Positions 16,504 through 25,944 of a stretch of DNA of 64,000 nucleotides are shown here, piece by piece; position 1 is the first letter of the stretch, and each line of letters opens with the position of its first letter. The notes under the pieces are model-generated. The model saw only the letters and a program-made list of their open reading frames with translations, made no database searches and had not been told where the DNA came from. The stretch is taken from assembly GCF_000981805.1 (NCBI RefSeq), contig NZ_CP011132.1, positions 2,728,001 through 2,792,000 of the forward strand, read 5' to 3'. Made by a program: the position numbers and the translations under genes. The DNA comes from Citrobacter amalonaticus Y19. GTDB lineage: Bacteria; Pseudomonadota; Gammaproteobacteria; Enterobacterales; Enterobacteriaceae.

Positions 16504-17172
16504 GCGAGCCTCCCCCGGGCACTGGAAACCGATGAGATTCCTCGTATTACGCAGGATTTTGTTGATGCCGGAAATCGAGCGATAGAGGCCGGCTTTGATG
16601 GTGTTGAAGTACACGGAGCTCATGGACACATATTTGAACAATTTATCAATGGTGAGCTGAATACCCGGCAGGACCGTTACGGTGGTTCGATTGAGAATCG
16701 GCTACGTTTCCTGCTTGAGACTCTGGACGCTCTCACTGACGCAATTGGCGGACAGCATGTCGGCGTGCGCCTGTCTCCTTTTGGACGGCTCCTTGGGATG
16801 CGACCCTTCGCGGATGAGGCTGAAACCTGGCTGACGGCTGCGCGTGAACTGGGACAACGCAATCTGGCCTACGTGAATTTAAGTAACCAGCATACGATGG
16901 GCACAGAGCATGATACTGAGTTTTTCAACGAATTCCGAAACGCCTACGAAGGCACACTAATCATAGCAGGTGGTTACAGCCGTGAAAGTGCAGAAGACGC
17001 ACTGAAAAAAAATAAACTGGATTTAGTCGGCTTTGCTCACCATTTTGTGTCTAATCCAGACTTAGTGGATCGCCTGAAGAATGACTATCCGCTGGCTGGG
17101 ATCGATGGAACCACGCTTTATGGACTCTATGGCTCAAGAGGATATACGGATTACCCTCGTTATTCAGAATAA
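16504..17172 (+). pseudogene. Old yellow enzyme (NemA-like), C-terminal part fused to GST
   Basis: About 222 residues match the second half of NADH:flavin oxidoreductases such as NemA: PRALETDEIPRI, AGFDGVEVHGAHGHI, RYGGSIENR, GVRLSPFG and the C-terminal phosphate-binding segment LIIAGGYSRE. The N-terminal half of the barrel, including the FMN-contacting first strands, is missing. The ORF 15904-17172 is therefore a GST/OYE chimera made by deletion, and function is doubtful. Confidence 0.75.
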
Positions 17173-17662
17173 TAGATGCATACGCGATTTATTTTAAGGT
17201 TTTTCCCGGTAATACAGGCATGAAGGCTGTTGAAAGAGTCAGGAGAATTTGCCATGAAGCATGGTAATCAGAGACAAAATATCCACGGCTCATTTCTGAC
17301 AGGCTTCAGCCTATAACCCTGCGGGAAAAAAGATCCATGATGACCACCAGATAGCACCAGCGATTTCCTGCCCAGAGTAGAGTAAGAGGCAGTACGTAGT
17401 CGGACTATTTCCCTGCCTCTCCTCCCCGAACCGGGCGTGCACCTTTCAGCACATCCGGCTCTCCATTTAAATACTGGCGAACGCCATTACCACTTCAGCA
17501 AAACGCGATGTATACGTATTTCTGGCTTCTGTCCTCAGATAAGGGTTACCTTCGGGCAAACGCCAGCGGAACCGCTTCTTGCCTTACAGATGATCCTGTG
17601 ATGTAGCCCCCTGAAACACCAGACAGTAGCTGTATCTCCAGATAAGAGATGGGCTTAAATAT
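17173..17662. other. Gene-free stretch with a group II intron trace
   Basis: No supported coding frame. The central part contains a group II intron-like segment on the minus strand, described separately. The rest, including 17173-17390 and 17480-17662, shows no feature I recognise. Confidence 0.5.
17398..17475 (-). mobile_element. Group II intron remnant
   Basis: Read on the minus strand, the segment has the arrangement GAGAGCCGGATGTGCTG, then AAAGGTGCACGCCCGG, then TTCGGGGAGG. This matches the conserved stretch before the reverse-transcriptase frame in many bacterial group II introns. No reverse transcriptase is left. The assignment rests on that motif alone. Confidence 0.5.
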
Positions 17663-17835
17663 ATGTCTAACACTGTTGCTAATTTTGAGATGACCGGGAT
17701 CCTGTTAGGGCAAGAAGTCCGTAAACATAAGACTCCTCAGGAGAAAATCGCCATTATACAGCAGACAATGGAGCCGGGCATGAACGTCTTCCACGTCGCA
17801 CTCCTGCACGGTATTCAGCCCAGCCTGCTGTTTAC
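17663..17835 (+). pseudogene. IS2-like OrfA (InsC) N-terminal fragment
   Basis: The first 57 codons resemble IS2 InsC: KTPQEKIAIIQQTMEPGMNV, then HGIQPSLLF in place of VAASQLF, which is the start of the helix-turn-helix. The frame then runs into the malP fragment and stops at 17869. No IS2 right end or OrfB is nearby. Confidence 0.65.
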
Positions 17836-18353
17836 AGGACATTCTGAGCCGCCACTACCAGCTGCATAAAACCTATGACAACCTAGCGAATAAAACCGCC
17901 ATTCACCTCAATGATACCTACCCGGTACTGTCGATCCCGGAACTGATGCGCTTGTTGATTGATGAACACAAATTCAGCTGGGAAGATGCGTTTGAGGTGT
18001 GCTGCCAGGTCTTCTCCTACACCAACCACACGCTGATGAGCGAAGCGCTGGAAACCTGGTCGGTGGATATGCTGGGTAAAATCCTGCCGCGTCATTTGCA
18101 GATCATCTTTGAGATTAACGACTACTTCCTGAAAACGTTGCAGGAGCAGTATCCCAACGATACCGCTCTGCTGGAACGGGCGTCGATTAGCTATGTCGAT
18201 TGCCAGGATAAGGTGGATGAATTGTATCGTCATCCCGAAAAGTGGATCGCGGGAGCGATGCTCAATATCGCCAATATGGGGTATTTCTCTTCTGACAGGA
18301 CGATCAAGGAGTATGCCGAAAATATCTGGCACATTGATTCGGTAAGGTTGTAA
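17836..18353 (+). pseudogene. malP: Maltodextrin phosphorylase (malP) with both a 5' truncation and an internal deletion
   Basis: The frame starts inside the enzyme at DILSRHYQLHKTYDNLA and is nearly identical in type to E. coli MalP through EALETWSVDMLGKILPRHLQ and EQYPNDTALLERASI. At about 18190 it jumps to the last 53 residues (SYVDCQDKVDEL to IWHIDSVRL). Several hundred residues, including the PLP lysine region, are lost in frame. It is a remnant, not an enzyme. Its own terminator follows. Confidence 0.85.
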
Positions 18354-18358
18354 TTAAA

Positions 18359-18391
18359 TAAATATCCTCTGGCTATGCCGGAGGATATTTA
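18359..18391 (+). terminator. Rho-independent terminator after the malP remnant
   Basis: Arms 18359-18373 and 18377-18391 pair over 15 bases with one G-U pair and a three-base loop. The right arm ends in an AT-rich tract. This is probably the original malP terminator. Confidence 0.75.
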
Positions 18392-18499
18392 TTGTTGGCG
18401 ATCATCAAGTAATTTGCAAATGGGGAGTCAAGTCCAATGCAGTTACGTAATATTCCCCACACTGACGCGGCCTCAATGGTTTCAGACTGAAGTTAGAAG

Positions 18500-19954
18500 C
18501 TACCAATATCCGATAACCTTCATCCATGCTCCACCGAGTAAAAGCCATATCAGAATGGATATGATCGAAACCACAAAACTCACCCCCCACCATTGCCCGG
18601 TTGAGTTGTAACCTGAGCCAAATAGTGCTGGGCCCGGCCCACCAGAATACTGAGTTAACCCCATAGAGAGGTTAGAGGTATAACCGAGCACTAATGCTGC
18701 AAAGAGCGGCGGCGTACCGACGGAAATGGCGACGGCAAGAAATGCCAGATACATGGCAGAAATATGAGCCATTGCCGATGCGAAAAAATAACGGGTATAG
18801 AAGTAAATTAATACCAACACCAAGAATACGGTTAACCATTCAAAATGGCTGACATAGCCTACGATCCCTTTTGATATCCATGATATCATTCCATACTTAT
18901 TCAGGGCGTTAGCCATCATCACAAGTACGGCAAACCAGAACATCGTATCCCATGCTGTCTTCTCTTCTATAATATTTTTCCATGACATAATATTTGACAG
19001 AAGAAGAATTGCCAAACCAATAAAGGCAGAAAGCGTCGCTGAAATCGAAAAGAAAATATCACCTACAGTCCATAGAAGAATTAACAGCATGAAATCAAAG
19101 GCCAGTATTTTTTCAGCCAAAGACATCGGTCCCATTCTCTTTAATTCTTCACGGGCAATATCGGGAATTTCTGGCGTTTTTTTCAATTCAGGAGGATAAA
19201 TAAAGTAAAGGGCTAACGGGAGGAGAACGAGTGAAGCTATTCCGGGAACGATCGCACCAACAAACCAGGTAGTCCAGCTAATTTCTATGCCCTGGTTTCT
19301 GGCCAGTTCAGCAATTAACGGGTTTCCCGCCATCGCGGTCAGGAACATCGTGCAGACGATCGCATCTATTTGTGACACGCAGATCATCAAAAAAGCCCCG
19401 GCTCTTCTTGCAGTCGCGCCTGGTTCTGAATTATATGCAGCGGCAATAGACTGCGTTATGGGATACATAATGCCACCCCCGCGCGCTGATGCCGAGGGTA
19501 TACCAGGCCCAAGTACGAGATCGGAGAGCGCAAGGCCATAGGCCACACCGAGCATGTTCGAACCACATTTAGAGATAAACCATAGAGCAACTCGCCTTCC
19601 AAGTCCGGTTTTAATAACCGCACGCGAAATAAACATTGCTATCCCAATCAACCAGATCGTCGCATTAGCAAAGCCAGAAAGCGCGCCTACCGCATCTCCT
19701 TTTGCTGAGAGCGGAGTAACTCCGGTGAGTGCAGAAAAAATAAGCGCGATCATAGTGACTGCGCCCATGGGCATGACTTTAAGGATAATCGCAAAGATGG
19801 TGGTCGCAAATATTGCAAACATATGCCATGCATTGGCATAAAGACCTGAAGGTGGCGGAATAAACCAGAGTATTATTCCAAATAATAAAGTGATTAGTCC
19901 TTTCCACAGAGGAAACGCTAATTTAATGTCAATGGTATTATTAGAATTATTCAT
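18500..19954 (-). CDS. DASS-family anion (di/tricarboxylate or related) transporter
   Basis: A 484-residue membrane protein of the divalent anion:sodium symporter family, closest in style to CitT/TtdT/SodiT exchangers. It has about a dozen hydrophobic segments, family loops near residues 200-220 (MAGNPLIAEL) and 420-445 (YTSNLSMGLTQYSGGPGPALF), and a complete C-terminus. The ATG at 19954 follows GAGGG by about six bases. It stands alone among IS relics; no lyase or two-component system flanks it to reveal its substrate. Citrate, tartrate or succinate are all possible. Its codons are more AT-rich than those of the coo genes. Confidence 0.85.
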   Translation of the reverse strand: MNNSNNTIDIKLAFPLWKGLITLLFGIILWFIPPPSGLYANAWHMFAIFATTIFAIILKVMPMGAVTMIALIFSALTGVTPLSAKGDAVGALSGFANATIWLIGIAMFISRAVIKTGLGRRVALWFISKCGSNMLGVAYGLALSDLVLGPGIPSASARGGGIMYPITQSIAAAYNSEPGATARRAGAFLMICVSQIDAIVCTMFLTAMAGNPLIAELARNQGIEISWTTWFVGAIVPGIASLVLLPLALYFIYPPELKKTPEIPDIAREELKRMGPMSLAEKILAFDFMLLILLWTVGDIFFSISATLSAFIGLAILLLSNIMSWKNIIEEKTAWDTMFWFAVLVMMANALNKYGMISWISKGIVGYVSHFEWLTVFLVLVLIYFYTRYFFASAMAHISAMYLAFLAVAISVGTPPLFAALVLGYTSNLSMGLTQYSGGPGPALFGSGYNSTGQWWGVSFVVSIISILIWLLLGGAWMKVIGYW

Positions 19955-20044
19955 ATTCTGCCCTCTTTTTCTTCCATATTTAGACCTGATTTAATTATCC
20001 GTATTAATGTAAATCAATTATTGTTCTGTGGCAAAAAATAGATT

Positions 20045-20363
20045 CTGGGTTGTAGCTCAAATTCATTGATGATGGTTTACCGTCAGATAATGCCCAATGA
20101 CCTTGTCATGCCGTTCGACCGATGTTGAAAACAACAGAGACTTCCTGCCCAGCCCTTGCTCGATGCAGACTCAGATCGAGGTCATGTCTGTGTATATCTC
20201 TGCTGATAACATGTAATTTTCCCTTCAGTCGTGATTCATACAGCGGCCAACCATCTGTCATCCAGACCACCACTTCAAATGCCGAAAGCAGCACCAGAAG
20301 ACGCTCCAGCGCTTCCATTATCCTTTCCCCCAGAACATGTGCCATGACCGGTTTCCAGAGCAT
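20045..20363 (-). pseudogene. insB: IS1 relic (3' part of insB)
   Basis: The minus strand encodes the IS1 transposase end: VLGERIMEALERLLVLLSAFEVV, VWMTDGWPLYESRLKGKLHVIS. Compared with IS1, three codons are missing after HVIS. One extra G near 20145 then shifts the frame, so the normal ending VERHDKVIGHYL appears in another frame. The 5' two thirds are gone. Confidence 0.8.
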
Positions 20364-20475
20364 ATTGAATTATGGCCCGCTACGGCATTTACCATAAAAT
20401 CCGTAGCGAACATATTCTGATGTAGTGGCTCAATGCTAATGTCTATTTGGGGGCTGCGGATGTTTTCCTAGACTG

Positions 20476-20790
20476 TTATGTTGTGCTCCCAAGATGCTGC
20501 CGGTACTTCACCGGACTCATTGCACCTAATGATAGCTTGATACGCTTCTCGTTATACCAATGTATGTACCTGTCGAGGAAGCAGATAAATTTTTCCAGCG
20601 TTATACCTGCCCAGTTTCTGCCATAGAACATTTCATTTTTTACCCGCCCGAAGAAGCCTTCACACGCCGCATTATCCGACGAGCATCCTTTGCGCGACAT
20701 GGACCTTATAAGTCCGGATGCGTTGATACGATCAAGGCAGCCCGGCCATCGATAATGGCCACCCCGGTCGCTGTATATCACCGGTTGGCA
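20476..20790 (-). pseudogene. IS3-family OrfB C-terminal fragment
   Basis: About 100 residues match the end of an IS3-family DDE transposase: IYSDRGGHYRWPG, SMSRKGCSSDNAACEGFFG, then YIHWYNEKRIKLSLG. The catalytic glutamate region is present, but the first two acidic residues are lost at the joint with the ISNCY relic near 20790. Confidence 0.75.
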
Positions 20791-21945
20791 TGAATAACCA
20801 GAGTCGCAGTCGCACTGGCAATCGTCTGTTGCCAGCGTCACTGACAGATCAGGCACTCAGTATCATCCGGGAGCGCTATCGTGATTTTGGCCCCGCGCTG
20901 GCGCGGAAAAAGCTGGTGGAAGTTCACTGACTGGTTCTTGGCAAGGAAACCATCAGACGCCTCATGATAAAAGCCGGACTCTGGATCCCGCGCAGACAAC
21001 GCCCGCCGAAAATTTATCAGCCCTGTTACCAGCGCCCCTGTACTGGCGAGCTGATACAAATTGATGGCTGTGACCAGCACTGGTTTGAAAACCGGGGTCT
21101 GCCCTGTACAGCACTGGTCTATGTTGACGATGCGACCAGTCGACTGATGCACTTGTTGTTTGTAAAATCAGAATCCACAATTACTTATTTTGAAGCGACG
21201 CGGGGGCTATATTGAAAATATACGGTAAACCGATGATCCCCTACGGCGATAAAGCCAGCGTATTCAGGGTTAATAATAAACATGCCACCACCGGTCCCGG
21301 TGAAACCCAGTTTGCCAGGGTCATGCGCTGCCTCAATATCACCCCACTCTGTGCGGAAACCAGCCAGGCAAAGGGTCACGTTACACGAGCTTATCTGACA
21401 CTTCAGGACCGACTGGTTAAGGAGCTCAGGCTTAAGGGGCTCTGTGATAGAAGCAGCGAATGCATTTGCGGAAGAATACATGGCGGATTATAATCGGCGC
21501 TTTGCCAAAGCCCCCCAGCATGATTTTAACGCGCATCGGCCGCTGGCATCAGACGATGATCTTGATGCTGAATTTACCTAGCGGGAGCCACGTCGTGTGT
21601 CAAAAAGCCTGACCGTACAGTATGACAAGATGCTTTATCTGATTGAGGACAGTGAATACAGTCGAAGGGCCATCGGCAAGTATATCGATGTCTGGCATTA
21701 TCCTGGCGGGCATAAGGAACTGAGACTGAATGGCGTGCTACTTCCCTACTCCACCTATGGCCGGTTTTCTGAAGTTGATCCCGTTGCGATTGTTGATAAC
21801 AAAAGACTGGGCCATGTTCTGGACGTTGCCCGCCAGGTCCAGACTAACCGGGACAATAACCGTTCACAGTCAGTGCCTTCTGGCGATATCCTTCCCGAAG
21901 ACGGCATGCTCACAGCGCCAACAAATCTCAACGCTTGCTGAACGA
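20791..21945 (+). pseudogene. ISNCY-family transposase, degraded
   Basis: Segments in shifting plus-strand frames match an ISNCY/IS1202-type transposase with an rve core. They are ALSIIRERYRDFGPALARKK (20850-20915), GELIQIDGCDQHWF and ALVYVDDATSRLMHL (about 21045-21160), KGHVTRAYLTLQDRLVKELRL (about 21370-21435), MADYNRRF (21480-21505) and QYDKMLYLIEDSEYSRRAIGKY onward (21615-21900). A stop near 20928 and frame changes near 21215 and 21480 show that it is dead. The N-terminus is missing. Confidence 0.8.
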
Positions 21946-22175
21946 AGATGACCTGCTTGAAGCTATGATAACGCTTCAGGGGATCTCGGAGGCCATTTTT
22001 GGTAAAAGATGAATTTGGGCTGCGAAAACAATCCAAAAACTCTCCTGATGCAGTATAATCCTTTATAAATCAGAGTGCATTGAATGATACATTCTTCCCA
22101 GCTGAGGGCCGCTGACACTGGGACTATTTCACACCTTCTAGGGGGGATGAGAGCTCTGGGGACTATGTTTTGAAA

Positions 22176-22514
22176 TTAGTTACATATTCCCATTGATACG
22201 GCTTTATCCGCATTTACATTTGACGCATACACATAAATTAATTTCCCTTCATGTTTAGTCATTGATACATAATCATTGCCTACTTTGTTTTTGAAAACAT
22301 CAATAGACGTATCAATTTTTACTTCATCACTTGCGAATTTAACCTTTTTTGTGTCGTATTTTTCCATTTCAACAGCATCATATTTCAAAGAATTTCCGAT
22401 AAGTGTGATGTTGTGAGTTTGCTTAGACTCTAAATCCGTACATTTATAATTTGCGGGGATTTTGGATGAACAACCAGTTAAAGTTATTGCTAGTGCGAAA
22501 ATGATTTTTTTCAT
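22176..22514 (-). CDS. Small predicted lipoprotein, unknown function
   Basis: The 112-residue protein has a short signal peptide ending in a lipobox (ALAITLTGCSS; cysteine at residue 15), so it should be membrane-anchored. The rest is polar and lysine-rich (SKQTHNITLIGNS, KYDTKKVKFASDEVKI), without a domain I recognise. It is AT-rich compared with its surroundings. No partner gene is adjacent; IS relics lie on the left. It appears intact, but I cannot assign a role. Confidence 0.65.
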   Translation of the reverse strand: MKKIIFALAITLTGCSSKIPANYKCTDLESKQTHNITLIGNSLKYDAVEMEKYDTKKVKFASDEVKIDTSIDVFKNKVGNDYVSMTKHEGKLIYVYASNVNADKAVSMGICN

Positions 22515-23193
22515 TATGTGCTCTGTGAAAACGAAACTGTGCCATCTTGCACTTCAACTGCTTTACTGCCAGATTTTTTGGTGCCGGGAGACTCAAACCG
22601 ATTCTGAAAATCGAGGACTTATTTCCCGTAAGGGTATTATATTCGCCACCCTCCCGACCTTACCTGTGTTGCGACGCCGGGTGCCTCCCGATAGACCAGC
22701 CCCAGTCAGCAAGGTCTGCAAAAGGATGTGTATTTGACTGGTTGCCCCTCCGCACAGGGGGATTCATCGCATGGATAATTTACTAACATTCCGGCATAAA
22801 AATGTCAATATAAGCCTGATAAATAAAGGAATATTTCTCCTGAATTCAAATGCGGTGGCACATTTATGCAGAAGTTTAGTGTCCCTTTCCCCGTTCAGGA
22901 CTGGGCTGTCTTCAAAGACCCGAACCCTTTCTTCACTCAGTTTTGGAAACCGGCGCTCGCCCTGTGTTGTGGCTGTAAAACGACAACCCCCACCGAAGCA
23001 GGGTGCCTGAAAATTTATGTGAAGATGAGTTCCCCGTAACCATACGATTAGTAGACAAACACTGTCCTTTAAATGCCATTCTTCGATTAAAAGAACACTC
23101 TTCTATGCCAATTATGTTTTATATATCATGCAGTTACCTCAAGGACATGCGTTTCCGTTCCATTGGGTTTCAGACCCCTAATCCAGCAGAACG
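22515..23193. other. 679-base stretch without a supported gene
   Basis: Several open frames of 57-91 codons exist on the plus strand, but they overlap each other and resemble nothing known. I see no repeats or IS ends here. Confidence 0.4.
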
Positions 23194-24423
23194 TTAATCC
23201 ACCAAAACGCGCTTATTCGTCGCGCCCCAGAGAATCGACATTTCCGTAAACAGGGCACCGCTAATGTCCTCGACCTCCGTGGCGGTAATTTCGGCACTAC
23301 CTTGCTTACCAAAGAACACCACCTCATCGCCAGGGGTGACGTTTTTCAGGTCCGTTACATCGACCATCACGGTATTCATCGAGGTTTTACCGACGACCGG
23401 GACGCGCTGCCCCGCAATAAGGACGTGACCTGCATTGCTAAATACGCGGCGATAACCGTCGGCATAACCTACCGGGATATTCGCCAGCACTGAATCACGT
23501 TTCAGCGTATAAGTGCGATCGTAACCTACGGTATTTCCTTTCGGATAATGGTTGAGCGCTGCAATGGATGACTTGAATGTCATGACGCGCAAGTAGTCCG
23601 TGCTGGCGATGGTATCGCCATAAAATACACCGCCGACTCGTACCATATCGAGCCAGGATTCTGGCACGGTCAGGGTCGCGAAAGTATTGGCGACGTGTAG
23701 TGTGACGTCACTGCGTTTGATCCCAGTGATATCAAGAACCTGCTGGGACTGCACCTTGAAACGAGCCAAATCCTTGCGCACTGCGTTCGCATCTTCTTCA
23801 GGGTAGTGCGACATGATGCCAACGATTTTCAGATGGGGTAATTCAGAGATAGCCTTCACCTCGTTCACCCCGGCAGCATTACTGACCTCCAGGCCGTTAC
23901 GTGACATGCCACCCGAGTTGAGCGCTAAATGGAAACGCAACGTTTTCCCTTGTTGAGCGGCGATGTTGTCCAGACGTTTGGCCATATCCAGATTGCCGAT
24001 CAGCTCTTCAACATCATATTCCGTCGCCTGCCGCATCTCTTGCTCCGTGGCGTTTCTTACGCGCATCAGGCGACCTTTGAAACCCAGTTCGCGTACGGTT
24101 TGCAACTCCTGATTACTGGCAACACCAATACACTGAACATTGTTTTTCAACATGATCGGTGTGACGAGGGAGAGATCGTGCCCATAGGCATCTCCTTTCA
24201 AAATGGCGCAAAGGGAGGATTTATTGCCCAGAAGTTTTTGAATTTTTTGCGTGTTGTATTCCAGTGCACTGGCCGAAATCTCAAGTCTGGCATTATTCAC
24301 TACTGCCGTTTGGTGCCTGGCCGCGACGGGGAGTGAGCTTGAAGGCGCTGTGGTGGCTGACTGATTACAGGCAGCGAGAGTTAAAAGTGGGATGAGGACT
24401 AAATGGTGTAAACGAAACTGCAT
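23194..24423 (-). CDS. Broad-specificity amino-acid racemase, lipoprotein (Bsr/Alr-like)
   Basis: A PLP-dependent fold III racemase of 409 residues. The signal peptide ends in a lipobox (LTLAACNQ; lipidated Cys19), placing it in the periplasm as in BsrV and related enzymes. The PLP lysine is K76 (AILKGDAYGHD) and the catalytic tyrosine is Y301 (GYDRTY). The NSGGMSRNG segment (169-177) and NTVMVDVTDL further fit the Bsr/alanine racemase family. Such enzymes make non-canonical D-amino acids that remodel cell walls or signal. Substrate range cannot be read from the sequence. The gene is intact and monocistronic, between relics, with a spacer of about 300 bases upstream. Confidence 0.88.
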   Translation of the reverse strand: MQFRLHHLVLIPLLTLAACNQSATTAPSSSLPVAARHQTAVVNNARLEISASALEYNTQKIQKLLGNKSSLCAILKGDAYGHDLSLVTPIMLKNNVQCIGVASNQELQTVRELGFKGRLMRVRNATEQEMRQATEYDVEELIGNLDMAKRLDNIAAQQGKTLRFHLALNSGGMSRNGLEVSNAAGVNEVKAISELPHLKIVGIMSHYPEEDANAVRKDLARFKVQSQQVLDITGIKRSDVTLHVANTFATLTVPESWLDMVRVGGVFYGDTIASTDYLRVMTFKSSIAALNHYPKGNTVGYDRTYTLKRDSVLANIPVGYADGYRRVFSNAGHVLIAGQRVPVVGKTSMNTVMVDVTDLKNVTPGDEVVFFGKQGSAEITATEVEDISGALFTEMSILWGATNKRVLVD

Positions 24424-24729
24424 GCTAACTCCTTAGCAAAGAGAAGAGCCAGACCAATGGGTCTGAATCCGGTGTTTTCCCCATTTCACGGGTAATGGGA
24501 TCTTTTGCCGACTAAGGCTGTGATGGCGCGTTTGAGTGTCGACAGCAATCAATAAATGACAGAAGGTCAGTTATGTCAATACGTTATGTAAAAATTATCG
24601 ACTAAAGTCTGCTTTCTTCAACGCAGAATAACAACACGAATTTATGCCTCTATACGGCTTTGTTAATGGAATACGCACAAAATTATCGGTAATATGTTTC
24701 TGGGTATTTACAACAATGATAAGAACATG
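24424..24729. other. Upstream region of the racemase gene
   Basis: About 300 AT-rich bases that must hold the racemase promoter. No convincing operator or RNA element was recognised. Confidence 0.4.
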
Positions 24730-24951
24730 TTAAATCTTAGCGTCATCAATGGTGCTGAACATGACAGTGAAATAACGTACGGGAACCCACTGGCTAACTG
24801 TATCGCGGTTAACACCAAACTTACTGCCGGTCCTTCGGGCTCCATTTCCAGCAAGATAAAACTTGACGACCGAATGACGAAACTCAAGTGAATACTTTGG
24901 CTTCATAGACTGCACCTTACTCCGTTGGGTATCCAACTTTTGGGGTGCAGT
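24730..24951 (-). mobile_element. IS3-family (IS150 group) left-end fragment with OrfA start
   Basis: On the minus strand, the IS end ACTGCACCCCAAAAGTTGGA (24932-24951) is followed by an ATG and an OrfA N-terminus (MKPKYSLEFRHSVVKFYLAG, GSKFGVNRDTVSQWV). The helix-turn-helix ends after about 40 residues. A related end sequence occurs at 28772-28813. Confidence 0.7.
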
Positions 24952-24989
24952 TCAAATCGGCGGGTTTTTTGCTTTTCTGGAGGTCAATA

Positions 24990-25247
24990 TTGCAAGACGA
25001 AAAGCATCAACCGTACTTTTTTAATCCAGATATGACCGCCGAACAACCTGAAGACTGGCTGGAGCAGAAAAAACTTCACCTTACTCACTTCAACCGTCTG
25101 GTGAAAGAAAAAACCGCCCTTGAGGAACGGCTAACTGAGATTTCATCAGAAATTGAGTGGCTGTCTACTGGGGGCTTTGAAGAAAAACTGAGTTTTCTTT
25201 GGGATCCCAGTCCGCTCCTGAGAAATCGTCAACAGGATAATGACTGA
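24990..25247 (+). CDS. Hypothetical protein, possibly a 5' gene fragment
   Basis: From a TTG at 24990, with GGAGG six bases upstream, the frame codes for 85 residues. The middle is an acidic/basic helical stretch likely to form a coiled coil (EDWLEQKKLHLTHFNRLVKEKTALEERL). The last 27 codons overlap the minus-strand ORF 25165-25611, so the true gene may be truncated near 25165. I do not recognise the family. Confidence 0.4.
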   Translation: MQDEKHQPYFFNPDMTAEQPEDWLEQKKLHLTHFNRLVKEKTALEERLTEISSEIEWLSTGGFEEKLSFLWDPSPLLRNRQQDND

Positions 25248-25611
25248 CCGGAAGTTTTTGCGAACGGAGAAATTCCGCAGCTTCTTCTGACATGTAATCA
25301 GATTTTAGCCTGTCTGAAATAATAAACAGACTGTCATTAAGAGATAGCCTTCTGATGTCCTCCAGATTCCACTTTGTTATTTGAAAAATAAGGTGATGAA
25401 GTGCCTTTTTGTTGTCCAGCAGATAATAATTTGATGAGTGGCATTTTCTGTATTCAGAAAGGACGCATTCAAGGGTGAATATCTGTCCGATTCGATACCA
25501 TACCTGGCTGGCCCGGTAGTTATTCTCTTCCATCAGTGAATACGCCGGAAAATCATTATTCTGGCAAACTCTGTTCTTGATGATTTGGAAAAGGTCTGAG
25601 TAATTACTCAT
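25165..25611 (-). CDS. Conserved-looking hypothetical protein, 148 residues
   Basis: The frame starts MSNYSDLFQIIKNR and has a mixed composition typical of a folded cytoplasmic protein (ALHHLIFQITKW, LSLNDSLFIISDRLK, EEAAEFLRSQKLPVSHYPVDDF). It has no signal peptide or membrane segment. It resembles small orphan or immunity-type proteins of enterobacteria in style, but I cannot name a family. Its 3' end overlaps a plus-strand ORF. Confidence 0.55.
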   Translation of the reverse strand: MSNYSDLFQIIKNRVCQNNDFPAYSLMEENNYRASQVWYRIGQIFTLECVLSEYRKCHSSNYYLLDNKKALHHLIFQITKWNLEDIRRLSLNDSLFIISDRLKSDYMSEEAAEFLRSQKLPVSHYPVDDFSGADWDPKENSVFLQSPQ

Positions 25612-25944
25612 TTTTACTCCACTTAGCGTTGTGGTTTTGGCGAATCAACAATATCAAATCGGGAAAAACGCCGCCAGTCAGCGGTAACCGTTTCCAAGTT
25701 GCGCATTTGCGTGGCCTTTTTATTAGGCGACAATTACCACGCTGGTGGAGACATTGACCATTTAATGTCAGCGTCGGAATGCCGCCAGTGCACGTCAGTT
25801 GTGTGAAAAAACCGACCGGGTGGACAGCGGGAAAACGTCCTGCTGTCCAGTGCCGGGGGCTGAGCAGAAGACATCCTGCGGCTGCGATAGTGGATGGTGT
25901 GGTGAGCCTGGGCTGCCCGGTTATTTGCGCCTGTGCGCCTGTTT
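25612..25944. other. Stretch without a supported gene
   Basis: Short overlapping frames only. The right edge is the point where the gldA fragment begins. Confidence 0.4.

Noticed and set aside
22866..23039. 57-codon ORF with a good-looking start
   Set aside because: Cysteine-rich, short, unlike any family I know, and overlapped by other frames.
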